From: a bacterium
GTDB taxonomy: Bacteria > Fidelibacterota > Marinisomatia > Marinisomatales > JAHJCW01
NCBI GenBank assembly: GCA_018812885.1
Contig: JAHJCW010000192.1
Coordinates: forward strand, 1-5,874
Direction of reading: 5' to 3'
DNA: 5,874 bases
In this document: positions 1 to 5,874 of the stretch, piece by piece
Numbering within the stretch: position 1 is the stretch's first letter
Layout: every line of letters starts with the position of its first letter
Position numbers and translations under genes: made by a program
The notes under the pieces: generated by a model
Databases searched by the model: none
What the model saw: the letters and a program-made list of their open reading frames with translations, nothing else
Told to the model about the DNA's origin: nothing

Positions 1-1868
1 AACCGGGTGCAGGAATCATTCATCAAGTGGTTTTAGAAAATTATTCTTTTCCGGGTGGTATGATGATTGGAACCGATTCCCACACAGTGAATGCCGGAGG
101 AATGGGCATGATCGCAATTGGTGTCGGTGGTGCCGATGCAGTCGACGTAATGGCAGGCATGCCTTGGGAATTATGCTGGCCGGGTGTGATTGGCGTTAAA
201 TTGACCGGTAAACTAAGTGGATGGACATCCGCCAAAGATATTATTTTAAAATTGGCCGGTATTCTAACAGTCAAGGGTGGAACCGGTAAAATTGTTGAAT
301 ATTTTGGTGAGGGTACGAAGTCGATTAGTGCTACAGGAAAAGCTACTATAACAAATATGGGAGCAGAAATAGGTGCAACTACATCAATCTTTCCATATGA
401 TGAAAAGTTAAGTACTTACTTAAAATACACTGACAGAAGTGAAATAATTGAATTTATTGAGACTAACAAACAACATTTGGTTTCTGATTCTGAAGTAACA
501 ATGAATCCGGAAAAATATTATGATCAAGTAATTGAAATTAATTTATCAGAATTAGAGCCACACATAGTGGGACCATTTACCCCTGATCTTGCTCGTCCAA
601 TATCACAAATGGCACAAGCTGTAAAAGATAATGACTACATTGATGAAATAAGCGCAGGATTAATAGGGAGTTGCACTAATTCATCTTATGAGGACCTAGA
701 AAGATCTGCACATGTTGCAAGACAAGCATTGGATTTGGGCTTAAGATCAAAATGCGAATTTTTAATTACTCCCGGGTCCGAACAGATTAAATCTACCACT
801 GATAGAGACGGACAACTTAAAACCTTGCAAAAATTAGGTGGAATAATTTTAGCAAATGCTTGTGGTCCGTGTATTGGACAGTGGAATCGTCCGTTGATGA
901 TGGATGGTAAAAAAAATTCAATTGTTTCATCATTTAATCGGAATTTTGCTCGCCGGAATGATGGGAATTCGGAAACATATGCATTTATAGCGAGTCCCGA
1001 AATCGTGACCGCCCTAGCAATTGCGGGGAGTTTAAGTTTTAATCCGTTAAAAGATACTTTGAAAGACAAGAATGGAAACCACGTTTTACTTAAAGAACCA
1101 ATCGGCGCTGAGTTACCATCAAAAGGATTTGATAAAGGTGAATTGGGCTTTGAAGCTCCGCAAAAAGATGGCAGCCAAGTTGAAATAAAGGTTAACCCCA
1201 ATAGTGAAAGGTTGCAATTATTAACTCCATTTAATAAGTGGGATGGCAAGGATTTTGAGGGATTAAGAGTATTAATGAAAGCAAAAGGAAAATGTACGAC
1301 CGATCATATTTCGCCGGCCGGTCCTTGGCTAAGATTTCGCGGACATTTAGATAATATATCAAATAACATGTTCATTGGTGCAGTGAATGCTTTTACCAAA
1401 GAAGTTGGAAAAGGAACCAATGTTGATAATAGTGAGCAGGGAATAGATTATAACATAATCGCGCGCGATTACAAATCTAAGGGAATAAGTTGGATCGCTG
1501 TTGGAGATCAAAATTATGGCGAAGGATCGAGTCGTGAACATGCCGCGATGGAACCGAGATTCTTAGGATGCCTGGCCGTTATTACAAAAAGCTTTGCCCG
1601 GATTCATGAAACAAATTTAAAAAAACAAGGTGTTTTGCCGCTTACTTTTGTTGATCCTGATGATTACGATTTAATCCAAGAATTCGATGCATTAGCAATT
1701 AAAGGAATAAAGGATCTTGCACCCGGTAGTATATTAAAGATTATTGCTAACCATGAAGATGGATCGGTTGATGAATTTGATGTGAAGCATACTTTTTCAA
1801 AATTACAGATAGAGTGGTTTAAACATGGTTCAGCACTGAATATGATAGCCGCAAATAATAAATCATGA
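1..1868 (+). CDS. Aconitate hydratase, mitochondrial-type (5'-truncated by window edge)
   Basis: This enzyme interconverts citrate and isocitrate through cis-aconitate in the TCA cycle, in the cytoplasm, using a [4Fe-4S] cluster. The frame is open from base 3 with no start, and 621 residues are visible. By comparison with pig mitochondrial aconitase (about 750 mature residues), roughly 140 N-terminal residues lie left of the window. Seen in order are the IIHQ and GTDSHT active-site segments (bases 18-90), the NMGAEIGATTS segment (about 354-384), and the cluster ligands: GSCTNSS with its Cys at 672-674, and ACGPCIG with Cys at 861-863 and 870-872. The NRNF..RND arginine segment is near 936-963. 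The C-terminal swivel domain carries KGKCTTDHIS (about 1281-1310), FRGHLDNISNN and GEGSSREHAA (1518-1547), which contains the catalytic serine. All visible catalytic residues are kept, so it should be active. The similarity to the mitochondrial type is high throughout, unlike the longer AcnA/IRP and AcnB types. The stop is TGA at 1866-1868. Confidence 0.97.
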   Translation, partial: PGAGIIHQVVLENYSFPGGMMIGTDSHTVNAGGMGMIAIGVGGADAVDVMAGMPWELCWPGVIGVKLTGKLSGWTSAKDIILKLAGILTVKGGTGKIVEYFGEGTKSISATGKATITNMGAEIGATTSIFPYDEKLSTYLKYTDRSEIIEFIETNKQHLVSDSEVTMNPEKYYDQVIEINLSELEPHIVGPFTPDLARPISQMAQAVKDNDYIDEISAGLIGSCTNSSYEDLERSAHVARQALDLGLRSKCEFLITPGSEQIKSTTDRDGQLKTLQKLGGIILANACGPCIGQWNRPLMMDGKKNSIVSSFNRNFARRNDGNSETYAFIASPEIVTALAIAGSLSFNPLKDTLKDKNGNHVLLKEPIGAELPSKGFDKGELGFEAPQKDGSQVEIKVNPNSERLQLLTPFNKWDGKDFEGLRVLMKAKGKCTTDHISPAGPWLRFRGHLDNISNNMFIGAVNAFTKEVGKGTNVDNSEQGIDYNIIARDYKSKGISWIAVGDQNYGEGSSREHAAMEPRFLGCLAVITKSFARIHETNLKKQGVLPLTFVDPDDYDLIQEFDALAIKGIKDLAPGSILKIIANHEDGSVDEFDVKHTFSKLQIEWFKHGSALNMIAANNKS

Positions 1869-1913
1869 TTTTGAAGATATGTTACAAGTATAGATTGTAC
1901 TAATTCAAAATCA
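1866..1913 (+). other. Nested inverted repeat at the 3' end of the aconitase gene (possible mRNA 3' hairpin)
   Basis: TGATTTTGAA (1866-1875) is perfectly repeated in reverse complement as TTCAAAATCA (1904-1913). Inside it, TACAA (1883-1887) can pair with TTGTA (1895-1899) around a 7-base loop. The outer arm starts with the TGA stop codon of the aconitase gene. The stem is AT-rich (2 G-C pairs in 10) and no T-run follows it, so it is not a classical intrinsic terminator. It could stabilise the transcript's 3' end, or be chance in AT-rich DNA. Confidence 0.35.
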
Positions 1914-1939
1914 ATAATAAATTTAAACATTAATTAAAA

Positions 1940-1943
1940 AGGA
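1940..1943 (+). promoter_or_regulatory. Ribosome binding site of the lysine-rich protein gene
   Basis: AGGA, within the purine run AAAAAGGAAA (1936-1945), ends 6 bases before the ATG at 1950. This is good Shine-Dalgarno spacing and supports that start codon. Confidence 0.6.
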
Positions 1944-1949
1944 AATATT

Positions 1950-2372
1950 ATGTCTAACCTTTGGAAAGAAATAAAAGATAATGTTAAAGAATGGAGTACT
2001 GCTGCCATTAAAAAAGCTGATGAAGTATCAAAATTAGCAATTGAAAAAACCGGCGATTTTACTAAAATCAGTAAAATTAAATTAGATATTCGCCAGACTC
2101 AAAAAGATATTGATAATGTATTCGAAGATTTAGGACGTTATGTCTATTTACAAGTCAAAGAAAAAAATGTAGCCAGTTTCAAAACGAATATCGAATTCGA
2201 TGATACAATAAAAAAAGTCGATGGTTTTAAAGCGAAAATCAAAACTTTTGAAAAAGAAATCGACAATATTAAAAAAGAAGTTGAGAAAGCTGAAGTAGTT
2301 AAAAAACCAAAAGCTTCAATTAAAACTAAAACTCAAACTAAAAAAACAACGAAACCTTCTGCAAAGAAATAG
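1950..2372 (+). CDS. Hypothetical lysine-rich coiled-coil protein, 140 aa
   Basis: I cannot assign a function to this gene. The protein begins MSNLWKEIKDNVKEW and has no signal peptide or membrane segment, so it is probably cytoplasmic. Residues about 1-35 look like an amphipathic helix. Residues about 40-72 (SKIKLDIRQTQKDIDNVFEDLGRYVY) resemble the helical hairpin of small bacterial proteins with an IK.DI...Q.DID..F.DLG.YVY pattern. Residues about 84-117 form a heptad-like, highly charged helix, and residues 118-140 are a disordered tail of Lys, Thr, Ser, Ala and Pro. Lysine makes up 33 of 140 residues, with 10 in the last 23, so nucleic-acid or other polyanion binding is possible, as in histone H1-like tails. 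A phasin-like or structural role is equally possible. A good Shine-Dalgarno sequence supports the start. Gaps of 81 and 93 bases on either side suggest it may be transcribed separately. Confidence 0.85.
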   Translation: MSNLWKEIKDNVKEWSTAAIKKADEVSKLAIEKTGDFTKISKIKLDIRQTQKDIDNVFEDLGRYVYLQVKEKNVASFKTNIEFDDTIKKVDGFKAKIKTFEKEIDNIKKEVEKAEVVKKPKASIKTKTQTKKTTKPSAKK

Positions 2373-2414
2373 CACTTTTATCCGAAATAAGTATTAAATA
2401 TTAAAGTAAAGTAG

Positions 2415-2443
2415 TTGAATATTAATTTCAATTATTTTAATAT
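2415..2443 (+). promoter_or_regulatory. Possible weak sigma70-type promoter upstream of the M23 gene
   Basis: TTGAAT (2415-2420, 4 of 6 matches to TTGACA) is followed after 17 bases by TAATAT (2438-2443, 4 of 6 matches to TATAAT), just upstream of the ATG at 2466. The spacing is ideal, but such matches are frequent in AT-rich DNA. It would drive the M23 gene and perhaps miaB and the genes after it. Confidence 0.25.
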
Positions 2444-2465
2444 CGAATGACGTTATTAAGGTCAA

Positions 2466-3404
2466 ATGCCGCAAAAGAAACATAATTTTATATTCCAAGC
2501 TGAAAGTGACCGCCGCGTAAAGCAGTGGCATTTTTCATTGGAACGTTTATTAGTCCGAATTGGAGTTCTGGTGGTAATCGCTAGTGCGGCTCTTTATTTT
2601 TCGGCAGATTGGCTGACTGGTATTTTATATAATACCAAGCTGACCGAGATGCAGAGAAATTATTCTGATTTATCATCCACTGTCGTCAATTTGCACAATC
2701 GAGTTGAAACTCTTAATTCGCAAATGTCACTTATTGAAGAAAAAGATAAAGCAGTACGAACCTATGCTGACCTTCCGGAAATTGATGAAAGTGTTCGTGA
2801 GTTAGGTATTGGTGGGTTTGTAGTAAATGAAAATGCTAAAATTGATAATTTGCTTCCTAATTTTACATCAACAATAACTTCTTTAGAGATGGATATTGAT
2901 GCACTAACACGAAAAGTGAAACTGGAATTATCCAGTTACGAAGATATCTATGATAAAGTTCAGGAAAACTCAGACCGCATAAAATCAATTCCTACAATTC
3001 GCCCGGTTAATGGTGGGTATCTGAATGCCGGCTTCGGTTATCGTATCGATCCATTTGATAGAGTAAACCGTTTTCATTATGGGCAAGATATTACCGTTAA
3101 CAATGGTACACCGATTTATGCTCCTGCTGATGGTGTTGTAAAAATTGTTCGCTATATGGGAGGATTTGGTAAATCAATTATGATTGATCACGGTTTCGGT
3201 TACGCTACATTTTATGCTCATTTATCAAAATTCAATATAGAAAGTGGAAAGCGGATTAAACGAGGTGATATTATCGGTTATTCCGGAAATACCGGACGTT
3301 CCACCGGTCCGCATTTACACTATGAGGTACATTATTATGGTAAACCTCAAAATCCTCTTGATTACTTTTTTAGTGGTTATATGGATTATTCCGCTAAAAA
3401 TTGA
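2466..3404 (+). CDS. Membrane-anchored M23 family zinc metallopeptidase (LytM/NlpD-like domain)
   Basis: This is a probable peptidoglycan endopeptidase, or a regulator of one, of 312 residues. Residues 1-27 are a basic cytoplasmic N-terminus. Residues about 28-53 form a single hydrophobic segment acting as an uncleaved anchor, with the rest in the periplasm. Residues about 56-95 and 136-172 are predicted coiled coil. The M23 domain spans about 177-302 and keeps every key residue: H204 and D208 in HYGQD, H252 in FYAHLS, and H283 and H285 in GPHLHYEV, which is the H.H motif. The domain is therefore predicted to be catalytically competent, unlike the degenerate LytM activators EnvC and NlpD of E. 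coli. The layout (basic tail, membrane helix, coiled coil, C-terminal M23) is common in Gram-negative M23 proteins that act in cell shape or division. The start is ATG with AAGG at 2458-2461, a short 4-base spacing. miaB follows after 32 bases. Confidence 0.93.
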   Translation: MPQKKHNFIFQAESDRRVKQWHFSLERLLVRIGVLVVIASAALYFSADWLTGILYNTKLTEMQRNYSDLSSTVVNLHNRVETLNSQMSLIEEKDKAVRTYADLPEIDESVRELGIGGFVVNENAKIDNLLPNFTSTITSLEMDIDALTRKVKLELSSYEDIYDKVQENSDRIKSIPTIRPVNGGYLNAGFGYRIDPFDRVNRFHYGQDITVNNGTPIYAPADGVVKIVRYMGGFGKSIMIDHGFGYATFYAHLSKFNIESGKRIKRGDIIGYSGNTGRSTGPHLHYEVHYYGKPQNPLDYFFSGYMDYSAKN

Positions 3405-3436
3405 TCAATTAATTTTTAACATAATTAACAATCACG

Positions 3437-4747
3437 TTGAATAAAAGCTATTACATAGAGACCTACGGGTGTCAAATGAATGTTGCTGATAGCGAATTAA
3501 TTGCTGGCATTTTGCAGAAAGAAGGATATAAACAGACACCAAATATTGACGAGGCAACTGCGATATTCATTAATACTTGCGCAGTGCGTGATCATGCCGA
3601 GGCTAAAGTTCACTCACGGCTTGGTAATTTCAATCGAATTAAAAAAAGTCATCCGGATGTTATAATCGGGATGTTAGGTTGTATGGCGCAAAACTTGAAA
3701 GATGAAATTCTTGAGAACAAACCGTATATTGATATTGTACTCGGTCCTGATTCATACAGAAAACTTCCGGTAATATTGAATAATCGATTAAAAGAGCAAA
3801 AGCATATTGTCGATACTCAACTGTCTCGATTTGAGGTATATGACGGTTTATTCCCTAGTAGAAAAGAAGGTATAAACGCCTGGGTATCAATAATGCGCGG
3901 CTGCGATAAATTCTGTACTTTTTGTATTGTACCATTTACCCGCGGTCGGGAACGCAGTAGAAATCCTAAAAGAATAATTCAAGAAATTGAACGAGCTATA
4001 AAAAATGGATTCGTTGGAGTCACTTTATTGGGACAGAATGTAAATTCATATAAATATGATAACATTGCTTTTACTGATTTGCTGAAACAAGTATCTGCTA
4101 TTCCGGGCTTGCTGCGATTAAGATATACTTCTCCACATCCTAGTGACGTGAATGAAAAATTATTGGAGGTAATGGCTGAATCTAAAAATATTTGTAACTC
4201 TATTCATTTTCCTTTACAGGCAGGTTCGGACAGAATATTAAAAAGGATGAACAGGACATATACAAAAAATCACTTTTTAAAATATGCAAAAAAGATACGT
4301 GCTATTATTCCGGGAGTTGGTATAAGCACAGATATTATCGTCGGTTTTCCCGGTGAAACCGAAGAGGATTTCCAAGAAACATTAGAGGTAATGGATATTA
4401 TTAAATTCGATTCAGCATATACATTTAAATATTCAAGTCGACCATATACTAAAGCAATCGAATATGATGAACATATTGCTGAAGCTGTTAAAAAAGACAG
4501 ATTAGATAGATTAATCAAATTGCAAAGACAACATACATTGTTCCGTAATCTTGAACTGGTTGATCAAGTTGTGGATGTAATGGTAGAGAAAGAGAGTAAA
4601 AAATCAAGCGAATATTGGAGCGGAAGAACAGATTCAAATAAATGGGTAATATTCAAAAAAGATACAGGTAATATAAAAGATATCATTCCTGTTAGAATTA
4701 CTGCTGCGCATGGTGTAACTTTAAAGGGTAAAATAGAAGGAAAATAA
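3437..4747 (+). CDS. miaB: tRNA-2-methylthio-N6-dimethylallyladenosine synthase MiaB
   Basis: This radical SAM methylthiotransferase converts i6A to ms2i6A at position 37 of tRNAs that read UNN codons, acting in the cytoplasm. It has 436 residues, the usual family length. The N-terminal MTTase domain (about 3-120) has ETYGCQMN and the three cluster cysteines C12, C48 (NTCAVRDHAE) and C82 (LGCMAQ). The radical SAM domain carries RGCDKFCTFC, giving C156, C160 and C163 for the CxxxCxxC cluster, followed by PFTRGRERSR, LLGQNVNSY and DIIVGFPGETEEDF. A C-terminal TRAM domain lies at about 374-434. The CQMN and RGRERSR signatures point to MiaB rather than MtaB or RimO. The chosen start is TTG at 3437. 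In-frame TAA lies at 3422-3424 with no ATG or GTG between, and the next Met (residue 14) would remove C12. No clear Shine-Dalgarno sequence precedes the TTG. Confidence 0.96.
   Translation: MNKSYYIETYGCQMNVADSELIAGILQKEGYKQTPNIDEATAIFINTCAVRDHAEAKVHSRLGNFNRIKKSHPDVIIGMLGCMAQNLKDEILENKPYIDIVLGPDSYRKLPVILNNRLKEQKHIVDTQLSRFEVYDGLFPSRKEGINAWVSIMRGCDKFCTFCIVPFTRGRERSRNPKRIIQEIERAIKNGFVGVTLLGQNVNSYKYDNIAFTDLLKQVSAIPGLLRLRYTSPHPSDVNEKLLEVMAESKNICNSIHFPLQAGSDRILKRMNRTYTKNHFLKYAKKIRAIIPGVGISTDIIVGFPGETEEDFQETLEVMDIIKFDSAYTFKYSSRPYTKAIEYDEHIAEAVKKDRLDRLIKLQRQHTLFRNLELVDQVVDVMVEKESKKSSEYWSGRTDSNKWVIFKKDTGNIKDIIPVRITAAHGVTLKGKIEGK
4735..4740 (+). promoter_or_regulatory. Ribosome binding site of the LapA-like gene, inside the miaB end
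   Basis: AGAAGG lies in the last codons of miaB and sits 8 bases before the ATG at 4749. It fixes the start of the LapA-like gene and indicates translation close behind miaB on the same mRNA. Confidence 0.6.
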
Positions 4748-4748
4748 A

Positions 4749-5069
4749 ATGAAATTAATTAAAATGTTCGTTCTTATTATTGTATTGTTAGCAATGGTAT
4801 TCTTTTTAATGCGCAATGATGATCGTGCAACGGTGAACCTGTTATATCAACAATTTACAGATATTACTGTTGCCGTAATTATGTTAGTTTCTTTTGGTGT
4901 CGGACTTATAATTGGATTTCTGATGGCGATTGCTTCAATCCTCTCAGCCAAACACGCGGCTAGAGTCTTACGTTCCAAGAACAAGAAATTAGTTGAGGAG
5001 CTGAATCGCTTGCGTAATGTAAATATTGATGAGGAAGCATTGTCCGCTGACAATATGCAAGAGGTATAA
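4749..5069 (+). CDS. LapA-domain inner membrane protein (YciS-like)
   Basis: This is a small 106-residue inner-membrane protein. Residues about 4-21 form membrane segment 1. A short polar loop follows (RNDDRATVNLLYQQF, where family members typically have a N..V.....F pattern). Residues about 38-64 form a glycine-rich membrane segment 2 (VSFGVGLIIGFLMA), and residues about 68-91 are a basic coiled coil ending in an acidic tail. This two-helix plus coiled-coil layout is that of LapA/YciS (lipopolysaccharide assembly protein A domain). In E. coli LapA is encoded beside LapB and associates with it in LPS assembly control. Here it starts 1 base after miaB and stops directly against a LapB-like gene, which strengthens the assignment. 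Sequence identity to E. coli LapA is low, and the domain also occurs in unrelated small membrane proteins, so the exact role is inferred. Confidence 0.8.
   Translation: MKLIKMFVLIIVLLAMVFFLMRNDDRATVNLLYQQFTDITVAVIMLVSFGVGLIIGFLMAIASILSAKHAARVLRSKNKKLVEELNRLRNVNIDEEALSADNMQEV
5061..5064 (+). promoter_or_regulatory. Ribosome binding site of the LapB-like gene, inside the LapA-like gene end
   Basis: GAGG is the penultimate codon region of the LapA-like gene and ends 5 bases before the ATG at 5070. With the stop codon TAA (5067-5069) directly abutting that ATG, it suggests translational coupling of the two genes. Confidence 0.55.
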
Positions 5070-5874
5070 ATGGAACCAATTACTATTAAACTTATTGTAG
5101 CAATTGCAGCTATAGCAATTATACTAATATATTGGTTAAAATCTAAAGATACTGTTAGTACCGAAGTATTATATTCTAATGCACTTAGCGCCCTAATTAA
5201 TGGTAATAATACTGAAGCTATCAAATTATTAAAACAGGTAGTTAATCAAGATTCAGATAACATAGGCGCTTATCTTCATTTGGGCAATTTATTGAGGTTG
5301 ACAAATCCGCACCAATCGGTCAAGATACACCAATCGCTTACTATACGCCCTAAACTCAGTAAATTGGTTATTAATGAGATACATCATGCTCTTGCGCTAG
5401 ATTATACCGAAATGTCTAATTATAATAGAGCAAAAATCGAAGCGGATCTGGTGTTAAAATATGATAAAAGCAATTTATGGGCAAATCAGTTTTTATTACA
5501 AATAGCTGAAATTCAACACGATTGGGATCGATCTGCCGAGTTGGCGGTAAAGATTCAAAAATTGACCGGTAAAAAAGATATGCGACGATTAGCTATAATA
5601 CAACTAAATGCAGGTAATGATCAGTTAAAACTTGGAGAAAATAAAAAAGCAATGAAGCGGTTTCAGGAAGCGATTATTCTTGACCCAACTTTTTGTACAC
5701 CCTATCTGCATATCGGAAATATCTATGAAGATGAAAATAATCTAAAGAAAGCAATAATCAATTGGGAAAAGTATTTGATCAATGAGAACGATGGCGATCC
5801 GCAAATTTATAAAAAGGTCAAATCAGCATTATTTGACTTAGGAAGGTTTAATGAAATTGAGCAATTTTATTCAA
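5070..5874 (+). CDS. LapB/YciM-like membrane-anchored TPR protein (3' end beyond window)
   Basis: 268 residues are visible and the frame is still open at the right edge. E. coli LapB has about 390 residues, so roughly a third is missing, including any C-terminal rubredoxin-type zinc domain. Residues about 7-23 are an N-terminal membrane anchor. TPR-like helical repeats follow at about 33-64, 67-94, 101-132, 135-166, 174-206 and 210-240. The segment LGNLLR (71-76), KIHQSL (85-90), RPKL, then ALALDYTEM...NRAKIEADLVL matches the LapB pattern LGNLFR...IHQNL...DY...DRAE, which distinguishes it from generic TPR proteins. In E. coli, LapB acts on the cytoplasmic side of the inner membrane and presents LpxC to the FtsH protease, thereby limiting LPS synthesis. 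Here that role is inferred from family and from the abutting LapA-like gene. The ATG at 5070 has GAGG upstream and immediately follows the preceding stop. Confidence 0.85.
   Translation, partial: MEPITIKLIVAIAAIAIILIYWLKSKDTVSTEVLYSNALSALINGNNTEAIKLLKQVVNQDSDNIGAYLHLGNLLRLTNPHQSVKIHQSLTIRPKLSKLVINEIHHALALDYTEMSNYNRAKIEADLVLKYDKSNLWANQFLLQIAEIQHDWDRSAELAVKIQKLTGKKDMRRLAIIQLNAGNDQLKLGENKKAMKRFQEAIILDPTFCTPYLHIGNIYEDENNLKKAIINWEKYLINENDGDPQIYKKVKSALFDLGRFNEIEQFYS

Noticed and set aside
27..29. GTG as a possible start codon of the aconitase gene
   Set aside because: The frame is open upstream to base 3 and encodes PGAGIIHQ, which is conserved aconitase sequence. The GTG is therefore an internal valine and the gene is cut by the window edge.
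686..1249. 187-codon open frame on the minus strand inside the aconitase gene
   Set aside because: It lies wholly antisense to a strongly conserved enzyme and has no recognisable domain, so it is a shadow of the coding frame.
1895..1923. TTGTAC...TAAATT as a promoter for the lysine-rich protein gene
   Set aside because: It has only 3 of 6 matches at -35 and 4 of 6 at -10, which is indistinguishable from background in an AT-rich gap.
2419..2443. 7-bp hairpin ATATTAA...TTAATAT between the lysine-rich and M23 genes, as a terminator
   Set aside because: All pairs are A-T, the loop is long and no T-run follows. It is too weak for an intrinsic terminator, and it coincides with a plausible promoter.
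3399..3410. Perfect 12-base palindrome AATTGATCAATT over the M23 stop codon
   Set aside because: It is short, almost entirely A/T and has no loop for an RNA hairpin. A single copy with no partner site nearby is expected by chance in DNA this AT-rich.
3244..3444. 66-codon + strand open frame overlapping the end of the M23 gene
   Set aside because: It is out of frame with the conserved M23 active-site region and has no motif, so it is an overlap artefact.
4847..5224. 125-codon minus-strand open frame across the lapA-like and lapB-like genes
   Set aside because: Its hydrophobic translation mirrors the membrane-segment codons on the + strand. Both + strand genes have family matches and ribosome binding sites, and this frame has neither.

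Overview
This is an AT-rich window with all six genes on the + strand and no gap between genes longer than about 95 bases. It looks like chromosomal housekeeping DNA from a Gram-negative bacterium. The outer-membrane inference comes from the LapA/LapB-like pair, since LapB acts in lipopolysaccharide (LPS) control in E. coli. The mitochondrial-type aconitase, the AT-rich codon use and the membrane-anchored M23 protein fit the FCB group (for example Marinimicrobia, Ignavibacteria or Calditrichota). That taxonomic guess is low confidence because no marker gene is present.

Layout: bases 1-1868 hold the 3' four-fifths of an aconitate hydratase gene, cut by the left edge. A short AT-rich gap with a nested inverted repeat follows (1866-1913). 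Next is a 140-residue, lysine-rich coiled-coil protein of unknown function (1950-2372). A 93-base gap, possibly carrying a weak promoter, leads to a membrane-anchored M23 metallopeptidase with a complete zinc site (2466-3404). After 32 bases comes miaB (3437-4747), the tRNA methylthiotransferase, which apparently starts at TTG. A two-membrane-segment LapA-domain protein (4749-5069) starts 1 base after miaB. A LapB/YciM-like TPR protein starts directly at the next base (5070) and runs off the right edge.

Functional reading: aconitase serves the TCA cycle and is probably an independent unit. The M23, LapA-like and LapB-like proteins all belong to the cell envelope (peptidoglycan remodelling and probable LPS assembly control). 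miaB, lapA and the lapB-like gene are packed tightly enough to be one transcript, possibly starting before the M23 gene. I found no mobile element, CRISPR array, RNA gene or clear novel system. The most interesting items are the lapA-lapB-like pair coupled to miaB, the unknown lysine-rich protein, and the inverted repeat that contains the aconitase stop codon.
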